From the NCBI GenBank assembly GCA_963920705.1, contig OY987230.1:19617320-19681319 (forward strand): a stretch of DNA of 64,000 nucleotides, written 5' to 3'. The position numbers were made by a program, and so were the translations under genes. This DNA comes from Odiellus spinosus (lineage: Eukaryota; Arthropoda; Arachnida; Opiliones; Phalangiidae). The notes under the pieces are model-generated. The model had not been told where the DNA came from, made no database searches, and saw nothing but the letters and a program-made list of their open reading frames with translations. Position 1 is the first letter of the stretch. Every line of letters begins with the position of its first letter. This document shows, one piece after another, positions 1 through 10,092 of this stretch.

Positions 1-2408
1 GAGTTTCAAGTTTCGTCTTCGTAAGAGTTTAGTCGAATTATAGGTATTTTACAATCAGAATAAATACACTAATAAGGGTATTTAATTTCGACAAAAGGGG
101 GCTAAAACACTCGATATTAAAAAAATGTTTTAATATAATCGGTCTTGTATCTGGAAATGTCAGGGAAATATTCGTGGAAAACCGAGAAATTTCAGGGAAA
201 TTGTTTTTTCAAAAGTTGTACAATCCCTGATTATTTAAGTACGAGTTCCTATTGTTATTAATATAATTATAATTTTCTCTTTTATTTCAATTCGTAAGCT
301 TTTATTATCATTTATTTTTGATATTATACGCGATATATTCGTTAGTTTCTCCAAGAAGTCCATACTTTGGTCTAACGTTAAAATCTCCTCGATTCATCGC
401 GAAACAAGCGTACGGACGCGTTGCGCGTATCATCACGGCTAAGATTATTTCCATTGAACTTGTCGAAATACTTCAAGTTAATCATCCAATTTTATCCGTA
501 ATAGTTAGTTTAGGTTATATATTATCTAATTTGATCAAAAATTGCCGCGGGTATCGTGAATTTTAATTCCAAATAGCCGAAACGTTTTTTTGCATGGTCA
601 TTGCGCTAAGCCTTGGCCTAGCTAGTTGTGATTATTTATCAAGAGTGGATTGCGCGCGCGATATCGTGAAGTGCAAAATGTGATGAATTACTTAATTTAC
701 GTATCTAATTGGTGAGTTTTACTAATTATACTTTTGTGATACATATTTTTAAATTAATTATTAGTATTTGTACCAAAATGTGCATTATTATTATTAGTCT
801 TTCTGAGCTAAGTCAAAATGAAAATTTGCTCTAAAATTAATAAATTGGGAAGGCAGGCCCCTACCTACGTGATAAATTAACATTATATAAAAAGTGAAAT
901 ACATAATTAGTTCCATTCGTTTCGCTCTTATTCATAGCGCGAATACCAATCAATCTGAATATCCAATAAAAAAAAACCTCAGATGGGAATGATTGGAGTG
1001 CGCAAACTTGCAAAAGCGATCTCTGGACGATATATAAAAAAAGCCCTTTTTCCTTGCACTCCTAAATTAACATATTCCCCTACCTGGACCTAGTTATAGA
1101 AACCTGTACGATATGCCTTCGTACTCTTTTCGAAATACGTACATCTCCAGAGACTAACCTATACCATATCGCTATCATTTTCATTCTTATTTGGGATCAA
1201 AATAAACCATTATTAGAAATAAATATAAAATATACGGTCTTTGATTTTAAATTAGACGAGATTATATATTTATATGCTTTAAAAAACGGAAACAGTTGAG
1301 TAGTTAATTTTATAAATTTGTTAATAATGTAATTGAACTGATTATGTATTTTTCTAACGGTTATTTTGTTCCATTCTTGAATGCTAGGAAAATAAGGCAA
1401 GCACTTAGGTTTAAAGGCCGTGGGGAAATCTCTCTCGTCATTTTATTTCAAGGAGATGTCTTCAGCCCTTGCAACACGAAACCTTTTTAGTTAGGCAAAA
1501 CTAGTTTCGAGTCACTATAGCGTTCAGACTAAAGTCCGGCGGTTGCCCCGCTACTGTCAGTGCCTATGCTCATGTTCAAGGATGTTCATATATGCTCAAA
1601 TGCTCATATATTCACAAGCTCATATGTTCATATGTTTTTAAAGAATGTTTTTCGGTCTTTTCCTTGTCATTTTTTATAAGGGTGAATCATTGTTGAAGAT
1701 GACCTAGCTCGTCTTAGGAAAGTTTTTTTAAGAAAATTTCTTCAGTCCTTATAAAGCCGAATGGCCCTGTCCTTCGGGGCTAGTCGATTCTTGACTGTGA
1801 CAGATTACTTCTCTATATCGGATAAATACTTAAGACGCTAAGGGTTTGATGCTATACTATTGATACCAAACTTAAAACCGGTACAATTCAAGGCGGTGAT
1901 CAGGGTTTCTCGTAACGAAAGTTTATTGGTTCTAAAGACTGTAATCTGGACAGGCTATTGTCGAGAAATTTTAGACGTAAAGCTTTAGGAGAGGCGTCTT
2001 GGCCTTTCAAAAAGATGATGGCGCGGCAGGTGTCTCGACTAAGAGAGATTGATGGAGGTATTTGATTATCCCTTCTTCCCTATATAAATATAGGGAAAAA
2101 TGCCCCTGAAGTCCTGCTGGACAAAGATACGACGCTATAGATATATTTCATCGCGATAAAGTTCAAAGAACGTAATTTGCACCGTGGCAAATTCTGATTC
2201 AACCTTTTTTTTTTACTATTAAAGTTTTAGGGTCCTTGAGATAATCATATAAGAAATGTTTTTGGGCTGAATGGACAAATATTAAATTTATTTTAAAACT
2301 TGAAAATAATTATGAAAAAATTGAATATATTTTAATTTAAAAAAAAAACATACGCGAGTATGAGATTACTCTTTTTAGTTTCGACAACAATAAGACAAAG
2401 AATTCCTG
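1..2408. other. AT-rich intergenic DNA, no gene recognised
   Basis: I see no convincing coding exon, RNA gene or transposon ends here. Short open frames (for example 318-566 forward and 1197-1400 reverse) have no recognisable domain and read like AT-rich noise. The only local structure is a small degenerate cluster of ATGCTCATATGTTCA-like words at about 1566-1640, too irregular to call a proper tandem array. Confidence 0.6.
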
Positions 2409-2415
2409 ATAAAAT

Positions 2416-2707
2416 CAAGAAGGATCAGATAAGGAGAGGAAAAGTGGGAACGGCGCGGCTCTTACTGCGTCGGCCTAAACTCCCACTCTGGGAGAACGGG
2501 GGACAGACGGGGGTAGAGATGCTTCGTGGTAAATTGTTGTCACGTGGGTAAAACGAATCCTTTATGAGACGCGCTAGCTAGCGACCACGTGACGACAGTT
2601 TACCTCGAGAATTTCCTATCCCCCCTTTCCACCCGAGTGGGAGGTTGGCTCTTCTCTCTCTAACTCAACGCAGCCCCACTTTTCCTCTCCTTATCTGATC
2701 CTTCTTG
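2416..2707 (+). mobile_element. MITE, 292 bp, 33-bp perfect TIRs, 7-bp TSD (family A, copy 1)
   Basis: The ends are perfect inverted repeats of 33 bp beginning CAAGAAGGATCAGATAAGGA. The element is flanked by an exact 7-bp direct repeat ATAAAAT (2409-2415 and 2708-2714). The interior is itself an imperfect palindrome centred on GCTAGCTAGC near 2575, with matching TCACGTG blocks on each side, so single strands could fold back almost end to end. It has no coding capacity; the open frame over 2360-2551 is a by-product. A second copy lies in inverted orientation at 60880-61160. The 7-bp duplication and CA-starting TIR do not decide a superfamily: hAT normally makes 8 bp, P-type 7-8 bp and Dada 6-7 bp. 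Confidence 0.9.
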
Positions 2708-3812
2708 ATAAAATTAAAGGCAAGAAATGAATATTTCAAATATTCCTATATTCCTAAGCGTAAAGAAATGTGATATTTCAGTAAAGATTTATTGAAATGT
2801 ATAAGAGAATGAAATATCAGACTCTTTAATATATTATTCTCGTCGTGTTTTATGGGCCATGGTTATATTTGGCAACAACAAACATTCTCAAAAGTAATAA
2901 CTGTTTCGAATAACTCGGAGAAAACTCCTAGGCGGTCGTAATATATAACTTGGCTCTGAAATATTTCATTCTTATTTATCGGTTACAATATGTCAAAGTT
3001 GGAAACGAATGGCCCACACTTAAAACTTATTTTATTTCTTTTTGAACTGCGGGGGAAAATATATTTCATACTCTAAATAAACTATGTAATAAAATCCACC
3101 ACCCTTGTAATACAATTTTAACTCCAAAACAGGGGCCAGCACGAATGGTTTTAATATCTAAAAGGGAATAATTCTTAGAAGTTAAGGGGACGACCATAAA
3201 GTTATGGAAAATAAATAAATTATTTAGTTGAACGATTTTTAGATCGGGGTTTGGATAAGATTATCCACAAATATTTGGTTAATCAGAATTCGCGATTATA
3301 TTGGATTTATCATAGATTTCCAGTGGCTTCCCCTAAAAAATAACTGTACAAATATTATAATATTATACCATTCTAGTTCCCATGAGTATTTTTAATCGAT
3401 TTCCTTGTAATTTTCTCTTGGAGAGTGAATCCACACTTTTTCAGAATCTTTAAGGCTCCTAAATACGAGGGGTGGTGGGTTTTGACAATACCTATGTCAG
3501 GCAGAGTAAATCCTAGTCTTATTTTGTCTATATTATTTTGGAGGTATTAAGGAAGGAACGCGCTAAAATCTCAACCAGGGTTCAGGCGCCTCTGATGGGG
3601 GGTTAAAAATTGAAAGGATTTTGCAAAAATCTCGTATCTTAAATTGTAAGCCGAGGCTTATAAAACTGACAAGTTTAATCCTGGTATTCTAGAGAAAGCT
3701 TCGGTTACGTTCGTTAGCGCTAATTATATTTAAATTTTTCACCTAATTAGCCAAGCTTGTCATTTAATTAGAGGTAAGATTATATATTTACGAGGCAATT
3801 AATTACATTTCT
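2708..3812. other. Intergenic DNA, nothing recognised
   Basis: AT-rich sequence without a supported gene, repeat array or inverted-repeat element between the MITE at 2416 and the dispersed repeat at 3813. The first seven bases are the right-hand target duplication of that MITE. Confidence 0.55.
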
Positions 3813-3909
3813 GTACGAAATACAAAGAAAACTCTCACAGTCTTTTGACTTCTGATTGGACCAAGAAGGATCCTTCTTGATTGGACGAGAAGTCGTTGTA
3901 GAGAAATTC
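3813..3909 (+). repeat. Dispersed repeat shared with 56.4 kb, carrying a MITE remnant
   Basis: Starts TACGAAATACAAAG and ends with GATTGGACGAGAAGTCGTTG and GAAATTC. The same blocks occur on the opposite strand at 56395-56455 in the same order; the block after the insertion matches at about 30 of 32 positions. The two copies differ mainly because this one carries an extra 25 bp (an 18-bp palindrome plus one copy of the 7-bp target) at 3862-3886. The identity of the underlying repeat is unknown. Confidence 0.7.
3862..3879. mobile_element. 18-bp remnant of the family A MITE with 7-bp TSD
   Basis: The 18-bp perfect palindrome CAAGAAGGATCCTTCTTG is two copies of the family A TIR tip (CAAGAAGGATC, as at 2416) fused back to back. 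It is flanked by the exact 7-bp direct repeat ATTGGAC (3855-3861 and 3880-3886). The related repeat at 56.4 kb has a single ATTGGAC at the same place, that is, an empty site. This is either an extreme internal deletion derivative or the scar of an excision that left both tips behind. Confidence 0.8.
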
Positions 3910-4613
3910 GAAAAAATTGCATTGATCATATTTTTACAAAAGGAATTAGAAAAAAATCTTTATTTCAACTATTAATATCCCTTTAAATTACATCAATTAC
4001 CCTGATTAAATCCGTTAAATCTGAAATGAATTGATCCATCCTTCTTTGCTGTCATCGATGGTCTAATATTAGATATTCTTCACTCAAAATTTAGGTCTTG
4101 ATCTCATTTTCTTGACTTTATTATGACTTTACCCATAAACTTTTACGAAAAGAATTGATGGACGAATTTCCATAACTATTTTTATCCCCTACATAGTTTA
4201 ACATTGTTTATTAATGCGCTTCAGCTTTCGCTACATTGCAATCCGTACCTGTACGAAGAATATAATCGACCTTATTTTTATCAGACACGCTCCATTTGCC
4301 GCGAAATCTCCTATCCCGTTCTATTGGAACCGTATAGAAAATCTATCGAGTCAGCAAGGGACTTTGGCAGTTCATCGAGTTTTCGAGCCAGAATATTTTA
4401 TTGACGTTTTAGATTCCCCACCCCCTTCATCCGGAACGATCCCTAAAAGGATGTCCCATCACTGAATATAGGTATTTTTTTAATAGGCAATTCGAATTCA
4501 CCGAGTCATTTCAAACTTGTGAAAGAAAATTATGATTCTTTTTACAGAGAAAACGTCAAAATTTTATCTATGAGACGTTTCTATAGCCTAGGTCCTTATT
4601 CAGTTTAGTGTTA
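3910..4613. other. Intergenic DNA, nothing recognised
   Basis: No supported gene. Two overlapping forward open frames at 4204-4465 encode unfamiliar, non-repetitive peptides with no recognisable motif, and I see no convincing splice context. The stretch ends at the 3-bp target of the next element. Confidence 0.5.
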
Positions 4614-4616
4614 TTA

Positions 4617-4901
4617 AAGATACGGTCACACTAGCATTTCTTAATCGATTTGAAACGGTAAAATCAAACCGATATTCAAATCGCCAGGAATCGTTTTAAG
4701 CGTCACGTGTTCACGCACTATCGTTATAAATCGATTTAAATTGTAGCTTCATCTATCGGTTGTTGAAACCGAATCAGTATGAAACTAGTTCCCGAAGCAG
4801 TTTCGATAAATCGAATCAAATCGATACGACAAAAGACGGTTTCCCGAATTCCCGTTTTGGAACGGTTTAAATCGATTCCAAGGCCTAGTATGAACGCGGC
4901 T
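4617..4901. mobile_element. TIR element, ~285 bp, CACACTAG-type ends, probable TTA TSD
   Basis: The left end reads AAGATACGGTCACACTAGC. The right end, reverse complemented, reads AGCCGCGTTCATACTAGG. Both continue into an AATCGATTTRAA block, giving imperfect TIRs of about 40 bp. TTA flanks both sides (4614-4616 and 4902-4904) if the element starts at 4617. The ends resemble those of the 186-bp elements at 50381 and 60248, but the interior is different and longer. The 3-bp TTA target suggests PIF/Harbinger. The exact left boundary is uncertain by one base. Confidence 0.6.
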
Positions 4902-4930
4902 TTATTGAAAATTAGTTCATTTCTCTGTAC

Positions 4931-5348
4931 CAGAGGTATATAATAACTCCCTTCGGGAGGAAGTATGAAAGCCCCTATACTACCAATGCTAAAAATCACG
5001 AACAACAAGAGCCCGCTGCTGACTATCTAGGCCACTAGCTCGCGCTGGACTTCTCAATGTCGCTACTCTAGTAAATGGTCTTTGTATAAACAAGACGGCT
5101 CGATTTGTGTTTAGAACTTCCTGTCTCAGGAGTCAGGCTGTCTGCTAAAATGGAGTCGAAGGTTGACTTCAGCTCGCAAGTTCCGGAAGTGTGCGTAGGG
5201 AAAATTTAGTGAGGTTCAAAATGGTGTAACTATTTTTTGGGAGTAAAGCGGTGTGTCGATCCGCCGCGATTTACGCCGGGCACTTGTTGTTCGTCGATTT
5301 TGCCTACCTTTCATACTTCCCCCCGAAGGGGGTTATTATATACCTCTG
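4931..5348. mobile_element. MITE, 418 bp, 41-bp TIRs, 7-bp TSD (family B)
   Basis: The 41-bp arms at 4931-4971 and 5308-5348 are inverted repeats with two mismatches, beginning CAGAGGTATATAATAAC. Each arm also holds its own small hairpin around CCCTTCGGG. The element is flanked by an exact 7-bp direct repeat TCTGTAC (4924-4930 and 5349-5355). The interior is richer in G and C than its surroundings and shows no coding capacity. It lies immediately next to the element at 4617-4901, so two elements landed within 30 bp of each other. Confidence 0.88.
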
Positions 5349-5355
5349 TCTGTAC

Positions 5356-8129
5356 TAATTGGTAAAGCGGGCTTTGACCCTGATAATTATGTAAATATCT
5401 TTTAATTTCTTCTTTGAAAAATCATTAAAACGAATATATAAGTGTTCCCTTAGTCTTTCTAAATGGTATGAATCTCTCGAACTGATTATATCGCCGTACA
5501 TTTCCCTTTTTGGCTGAATGGCGAGCGATTCACAAGATTGATTTATTGATTGTCGAAAGTGACGAGAAGGTATTCAGAATCGAGTGGGTGTCGAAGCGTA
5601 ATCCAATTTTATCCCCGTCAGAATAGCAAATATACGCCACTCTTTGAATTCCCAAGAAATTGCGCGGAGTGAATCTTTGGTATAAATTTAAAAAGCCTGT
5701 TTTTTTTTTTTTTTTTAAAGAAGACTTGAGTTTTAGTTCTAAAAACAAACTACAGCCTAAATTTATTTATTTCGAGCATTAGGCTTAGTATGGGTTCTTC
5801 CACTTTACGTCGTTGTGACGTAATAAGATCGCCTCCTATTTTCTTTACCCTCTAATTAAGAGGAAATTAGACCTACGTTAAAAGCCCGAACGATACTAAA
5901 ATTGAGTTAGAAATAATTAGTTCCAGCTTATTTCCTCTCAGGTATGAGTTGTGTTTACGAGCAGAAAACTTTTCCTATTCGAAATTTGCTGAAAATGCTG
6001 CATTTTCCCAATGGAATTCAATATATAGTTTGTTCATGCGTGGCTATAACTATATCAAAAGATAATAATTTATTTGACAGACAAATAATTAACGCACAAT
6101 TGTATTTAAATGCTTCAACAAACTGAAACTTTGACGTCATAGTTAATTAGCTCTAGGCAATGCGAGAGGAAATAATTAGCTACGACCCCTGTTAGGCTTC
6201 AGTGTTTGTTCTTACCGTGACGGTATACTGGGTGATTAATACTTTTCTTTCATAAGTTATGAACTTCTGTGTATATATGTACAGTAAATGGAATTGATGT
6301 CGAAGCATATTTTCGGCTTCCCGATTCGCTTAAAGAGCTCTTTTCACCGCGACTCTTTTACGTTAAATTATAATCTTAGAAAGGTAATATTTGTCGTAGT
6401 TTCCAATGATAAAATACAATCCTTCTAACCTCGCAACATTGCCAATAATACGATCAAGAATAGGGAAAATTTCATTCCCTCGAATGTAAGTGGATATTCC
6501 TGTTTGGGAAAGACGAAAAATTCGCTGTGGCGAAAAGATTAATACTAAAGAACACTGGTTTTAATATTTCTCTAGTATAAGGCAAATTATCCTTTTTATA
6601 GCCTTATTTCTATATTAACTCGGTATCCTCGAACAAAAAATATTCCGTCCATTATCTTTGAACCAATAACGTCAAAAGCGAGATGAAATGTTATTTAAAG
6701 ATATACTTTTTTATTTATCCCTGTCTTCAACTTTATCGCATCTAAAACTTTTGAACAAACTGTATCTTTCTTTCTTTCCCCATTGGCAATTTTTCCGGTC
6801 GATTTGTATGACTGAACTGATGAAGTAATGTTTGGAGGAAGTAGAAAAGACGAATAAACTTATTTCAAATGACATCAACTCCGGCTTTGTACTCATTAAA
6901 TCAAGAGTTTTAAACGAAATGGCAAAGTTCTCATTTGATTGAGTTTGAAAAGTCGATTTTCTACATACATTTATAAACATTAGGGTGAAAGCCGTACGCC
7001 TAATAAAGTTAATATACCCTTTATCTCTTCTCCCTACCTTAATTATATTGTTTCTTGGTCAATGAACATATAAAGTTAAAATAACCTTTGAATTTGCAGC
7101 CTTTACAAGCTGTAGATACCCATGCACTATCTCCTTAAAAACATATAGATTTGAAGGCAATCTGTCTTTGCACGCGCTGCCAACTCGAGTTTGAATCATG
7201 GACTCCCTTAGTAATAGCTTCAAATACTTTGATCCAATGAAAAGTTCTGAAAAAGGCGACAGTTGGAAAATTGGCTTATAAGATTTCGACCCTAGTTTGT
7301 TTCATTTTAATTTTTCAACACGTGTAAAGCGTAGCGCTACCCGTTTACGTTACGGTTTGAATTACTCGAAGACTAGCTTTGTACGTGCTGACAAATCAAA
7401 ATGCATTGCACTATCCTTTTAACCACCTTACCCATATCCTCTTAGGCTTAAGACATTATCTTCGACGGTGGTCAGGAAATGTCTTTAAATGTACCGGAAA
7501 CGTTGCAGTATCCGTTCTCTATATACGTTACATCCGGGCGTTTTCTCTTTTGTCTTTGTTTTATAAAGACGAGAAATGGGATTGGTTGAAGGATATCCAC
7601 ACCATTTTGACCACGTTCTTTACCCTAAATCTTTATTTTTCTAAAATCTACTTTAATTACTTTTGATATTTGTCATTGTGTATTAATTAAACCAATTTTT
7701 TAATGAACTCCAAATTGAAATGAAATAGCATTATCGCCATTTTCGAAATTTTATTATTAAAATTAACGAGTGTCTCTATTTTTTTCAATTCAGATACTCT
7801 GACATTATCATCATCTTTATCAACTTTATCATCTTAGAACGTCTCTGAAGGGTCACGTATGGCCACTGGAGCAGCGAGAGGCCATTCAACGACTGGATCA
7901 AGGTTATTTAGCGGTCCTGATACGAGAGGGTCGCGGGAAACCACGCAATATATAAGTCAAAAAGTGCCCTAAATGGTTCCCGAACGCGTAGTGCAACAAA
8001 GTTATAATAGTCGCGTTTATAGTTTCGCGGACGTTTAACTTTTAAACTAAAATGATCCGAATGAACTTTCAAATATGAACTATCTTCGAGATCTTCAAGA
8101 TCTTCAAATTGGTAAGTAACAATGATTTT
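5356..8129. other. Intergenic DNA, nothing recognised
   Basis: AT-rich, with a 17-base poly-T near 5700. Open frames at 5530-5748 (reverse), 5944-6126, 6711-6980 (reverse) and 7379-7666 encode unfamiliar peptides with no domain or signal I can name; I do not call them genes. No transposon ends found. Confidence 0.5.
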
Positions 8130-8413
8130 GACTTTAATTTGCATAATTAATTAGAAGTGTGACTTTAATTTGAATAATTAATTAGTATCGTGTGACTTTA
8201 ATTTGAATAATTAACTAGCAGTGCTACTTTAATTTGAATAATTAATTATTAGTATGACTTTAATTTGAATAATTAACTAGCAGTGCGACTTTCATTTGAA
8301 CTTTTAATTAATAGTATGCCTTTAATTGGAGTAATTAGTAGTGTGACTTTAATTATAGTAATTAGTAGTGTGACTTTAATTATAGTAATTAGTAGTGTGA
8401 CTTTGATTTATAG
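8130..8413 (+). repeat. Tandem repeat, ~10 units of 27-33 bp (GACTTTAATTTGAATAATTA)
   Basis: About ten units begin with GACTTTAATT. The first six are 30-33 bp (GACTTTAATTTGAATAATTA followed by ACTAG or ATTAG). The last units shorten to 27 bp (GACTTTAATTATAGTAATTAGTAGTGT), with two consecutive identical units. The shift from long to short units along the array suggests two rounds of expansion. Not coding. Confidence 0.85.
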
Positions 8414-9329
8414 TTTAAAGTACTTATAATGGGACTTCAATTTGAATCTAAGGATATTTGATATGACTTCAATGAGTTACTGGGCACTGGTGAAACAGTT
8501 ATTATATTCAAATCTTTGAAAAATCTAAACATGCCTTAGAGAGAATCATACGTTGATTGTGAAAGAAGAAACATTTTACTCTTCGTACAATTATTTGTTG
8601 GATATAAACCTATCGTTGGTTCCATTACGTTTAAATTCACTTTGACCTTTTTGAAGATGAAATAGTTAGAATCCCGCCAAATTATATCTTTCGTCCAAAA
8701 CATAAGAACTTTTATATTTATCGTTCATATATTTTGAACCCATATATTTCCAAAGTTCGCGAGCCTTTTTATTTTTTACATTTCAACCGCGATTACACGA
8801 TGGGCTATCAACTCGCCATCCCAATGGGCTATCAACTCTCAATCCGTAAACGAGGCCCTTATACTATCACGTCTTCTGGCGCGTAGTAATCGAAAAAAAT
8901 TTCCGAAGCAGCTTCGGCATCTTTCGCTCCAACGATTCGACTCGGGAGAGTTTTTCTTCTATAAAGTATACGCTTTCTAAAGACCCCTGACCCCGACGCA
9001 CTTAAACTAACTGATGTGGAGAGCGCTCTTTTCAAAGAAAAAGATGGTGAACGAGAGAAATGAAAAGCTATATATAGTAAAAATGTCGCGCCATCAAAAT
9101 CATCTCTCCGTGGAAAGATATCCGTTCGGAAATATCATCACCAAATCGCTAATCCGTGAAAATAACGAAAGGATGTTCTTTCCCGGACGGCCTCGAACTA
9201 TCTGGACTTTACGTCCATTATGGATACGAGTTCGAGTTTTATTTCTGGAAAATATCTTTCAACTATTTCTAGCGTGACCTTGGGAATATTAAAGTTCTCA
9301 GACTGATGTGTTTGCGTATTTATATAGTT
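8414..9329. other. Intergenic DNA with a small direct duplication
   Basis: No supported gene. ATGGGCTATCAACTC occurs twice about 24 bp apart (near 8799 and 8823). An open frame at 9014-9277 gives an unfamiliar basic peptide without recognisable motifs and is not called. Confidence 0.5.
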
Positions 9330-9850
9330 CTGGAAAATAGTTCTTTGTCCTTTGGAAAATAGTTCTTTGTCCTCTGGAAAATATTTCTTTGTTATCTGGA
9401 AAATATTTCTTTGTCCGCTGGAAAATATTTCTTTGTCCTTTGGAAAATAGTTCTTTGTCCTTTGGAAAATAGTTCTTTGTCCGCTGGAAAATAGTTCTTT
9501 GTCCGCTGGAAAATATTTCTTTGTCCTTTGGAAAATAGTTCTTTGTCCGCTGGAAAATAGTTCTTTGTTCTTTGGAAAATAGATCTTTGTCCTCTGGAAA
9601 ATAGTTCTTTGTCCTCTGGAAAATATTTCTTTGCCTTCTGGAAAATAGTTCTTTGTCCTTTGGAAAATAGTTCTTTGTCCTTTGGAAAATAGTTCTTTGT
9701 CCGCTGGAAAATAGTTCTTTGTTCTTTGGAAAATAGATCTTTGTCCTCTGGAAAATAGTTCTTTGTCCTCTGGAAAATAGGTCTTTGTCCTCAGGAAAAT
9801 ATTTCTTTTGGAAAATATAGTTCTTTGTCCTTGTCCTAAAGGAAAATAGT
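9330..9850 (+). repeat. 22-bp minisatellite (GGAAAATAGTTCTTTGTCC), ~23 units
   Basis: A continuous head-to-tail array of a 22-bp unit of the form tctGGAAAATAGTTCTTTGTCC, with common variants ATTTC for AGTTC and CGC or TTT for the three bases before GGAAAA. The last units are degenerate. It ends about 240 bp upstream of the kinase start codon, so its copy number could affect the kinase promoter; that is inference only. Confidence 0.92.
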
Positions 9851-10092
9851 CCGAGGTAGGTAAGCTACCCTAAAATAATTTTTTGATTTGACTCTCACGC
9901 GCTCGAAACCCAAATATAAAACTCGCGTGAAAATCGACGCGCGAGATTTTGAAATACATTTTTCAAAATTCAGTTTAGGCCTAAATTTTTAGGAAACCAC
10001 TTCATCGTCGTTACGATCAAAATTTTATCTACGTAGTTACTTATTAAAATTCTCCACGAATTAAGTTTGCAGTAGTGATTTTTAAAATTAAC
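9851..10092 (+). promoter_or_regulatory. Putative 5' flank / 5' UTR of the kinase gene
   Basis: This is the sequence between the 22-bp minisatellite and the kinase ATG. It must hold the 5' UTR and perhaps the proximal promoter, but I see no clear TATA box or initiator. Around 9893-9950 there is a cluster of CG-containing words (ACGCGC, CGCGTG, GACGCGCGAG). Confidence 0.3.

Noticed and set aside
2360..2551. 63-codon forward frame
   Set aside because: Lies largely inside the family A MITE and reflects its GC-rich palindrome.
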